Assembly (NCBI RefSeq): GCF_004924335.1
Contig: NZ_CP024633.1
Coordinates: forward strand, 3,968,001 to 4,032,000
Length of the DNA: 64,000 nucleotides
Origin: Mycobacteroides salmoniphilum
GTDB lineage: Bacteria; Actinomycetota; Actinomycetes; Mycobacteriales; Mycobacteriaceae
Reading direction: 5' to 3'
Shown: in pieces, positions 63,216 to 64,000 of the stretch
Layout: each line of letters starts with the position of its first letter
How positions within the stretch are numbered: position 1 is the stretch's first letter
The notes under the pieces: model-generated
Told to the model about the DNA's origin: nothing
Seen by the model: the letters and a program-made list of their open reading frames with translations, nothing else
The model's database searches: none
Program-made: the position numbers and the translations under genes

Positions 63216-64000
63216 GTGACAGTCAGCCAAAGCAGCACAACCGGGCAATTGCCCCTCCTGACGGCACCCCTCGAACTGTCTTTTGATTACACCCGTTCGG
63301 TGGGACCGACCCTCTCCAAGTTCTTCACCGCCCTACGCGATCGGCAGATTGTCGGCACCCGTGGCAGTGACGGCCGGGTTCACGTACCCGCGGCCGAGTA
63401 CGACCCGGTGACCTACGCGCCACTGAGCGATGTGGTGCCGGTGTCGAGCGTGGGCACGATCCAGTCCTGGTCGTGGCAGCAGGAGCCGCTGGAGGGCCAG
63501 CCGCTGGCCAAACCGTTCGCCTGGGCGCTCATCAAGCTCGACGGCGCGGACACCTCGCTGCTGCACGCTGTTGATGCGGGGGCCACGGGTTCCGCGGGAA
63601 TCGAGACCGGTGCCCGCGTGCACGCGGTGTGGGCCGACGAGACGGTCGGCGCGATCACCGATATCGCCTACTTCGCACTCGGGGATCGGCCGGTTGACGT
63701 GCCGGCCCCCGCACCGGATCAGGAGCCGGTGACCATGCAGGTCACTCCCATCCGGCTCGAAGTTCAGCACATCACCTCACCCGAAGAGAGTGCCTACCTG
63801 CGCGCACTGGCCGAGGGCAAGCTGCTCGGCGGCCGCACCGGCGCGGGCGGACGGGTCTACTTCCCTGCTCGGGGTGCCGATCCCCTGACCGGTGAGCCCA
63901 CCTCCGACCTGGTGCAAGTGGCCGACAAGGGCGTCGTCACCACCTTCGCGATCATCAACATCCCATTCCCCGGGCAGCGCATCAAGCCGCCGTACGTGGC
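63216..64000 (+). CDS. Tandem OB-fold (DUF35-like) protein, 3' end outside window
   Basis: The first 261 residues of a protein resembling Rv3521, a partner-type protein of lipid-transfer thiolases in sterol degradation. It contains two similar units: about residues 20-150 (LRDRQIVGTRGSDGRVHVPA...) and from 170 (LAEGKLLGGRTGAGGRVYFP...). Each has the post-zinc-ribbon OB-fold pattern, but the usual four cysteines are missing. GTG at 63216 starts it, just behind a KstR box. Confidence 0.85.
   Translation, partial: MTVSQSSTTGQLPLLTAPLELSFDYTRSVGPTLSKFFTALRDRQIVGTRGSDGRVHVPAAEYDPVTYAPLSDVVPVSSVGTIQSWSWQQEPLEGQPLAKPFAWALIKLDGADTSLLHAVDAGATGSAGIETGARVHAVWADETVGAITDIAYFALGDRPVDVPAPAPDQEPVTMQVTPIRLEVQHITSPEESAYLRALAEGKLLGGRTGAGGRVYFPARGADPLTGEPTSDLVQVADKGVVTTFAIINIPFPGQRIKPPYV

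Overview
The window is chromosomal DNA from a rapidly growing mycobacterium, most likely the Mycobacterium abscessus-chelonae complex. This is inferred from gene order, since no search could be run. Evidence includes a glycopeptidolipid (GPL) locus with the order methyltransferases-acyltransferase-epiA-gtf-rmlA-(hemophore-like)-mmpL4b-mmpL4a-mmpS4, an Eis-type acetyltransferase close to it, and further along the otsA-mce4-cholesterol catabolism block known from M. tuberculosis Rv3489-Rv3521. GC is high, coding is dense, start codons are often GTG or TTG, and many neighbouring genes overlap by 1-8 bases.

Region 1 (1-14200) is the GPL region. Minus-strand sugar O-methyltransferases, an acyltransferase, a sugar epimerase and a glycosyltransferase decorate the GPL deoxysugars. 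A plus-strand rmlA feeds dTDP-rhamnose. The mmpS4-mmpL4a-mmpL4b transport genes are all open. Region 2 (14216-27441) starts with a RamB-type regulator and a carboxymuconolactone decarboxylase-like gene and ends with lpdC, genes that are near neighbours in M. tuberculosis. The roughly 9 kb between them hold an aldo/keto reductase-MerR pair, an operon-like run (APC permease, DszC-like flavoprotein, Eis-like acetyltransferase, NtaA/SnaA-like monooxygenase), a beta-carbonic anhydrase and a SUKH-type protein. Region 3 (27520-39366) is mixed housekeeping and accessory content: prolyl oligopeptidase, F420-type split-barrel protein, PPK2, an aldehyde dehydrogenase, DinB, MFS, an ArsR-SRPBCC pair, a PE-PPE-domain hydrolase and a cupin.

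Region 4 (39202-64000) is otsA followed by a complete mce4 operon on the minus strand (yrbE4A to mce4F plus two Mce-associated genes). Then come hsd4B, fdxD, fadE26, fadE27, fadD17, fadD19, echA19, a LON-domain gene, a luciferase-like oxidoreductase and an OB-fold gene cut by the window end. Four palindromes matching the KstR operator punctuate it. Together these genes would import cholesterol and degrade its side chain.

The most unusual items are repeats. (a) A 1 kb unit between fadD17 and a nitronate monooxygenase gene contains an AbiEi-like/DUF559 (Vsr-like) endonuclease gene. It is bounded by two 56-bp palindromic elements in direct orientation that differ at one base. (b) A 33-bp repeat encoding M(S/P)DGLRASGSS sits exactly at start codons. 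It is in tandem before the NtaA-like gene, single before the nitronate monooxygenase gene, and a partial inverted copy starts the decarboxylase-like gene. Several genes also show promoter spacing that predicts leaderless mRNAs.
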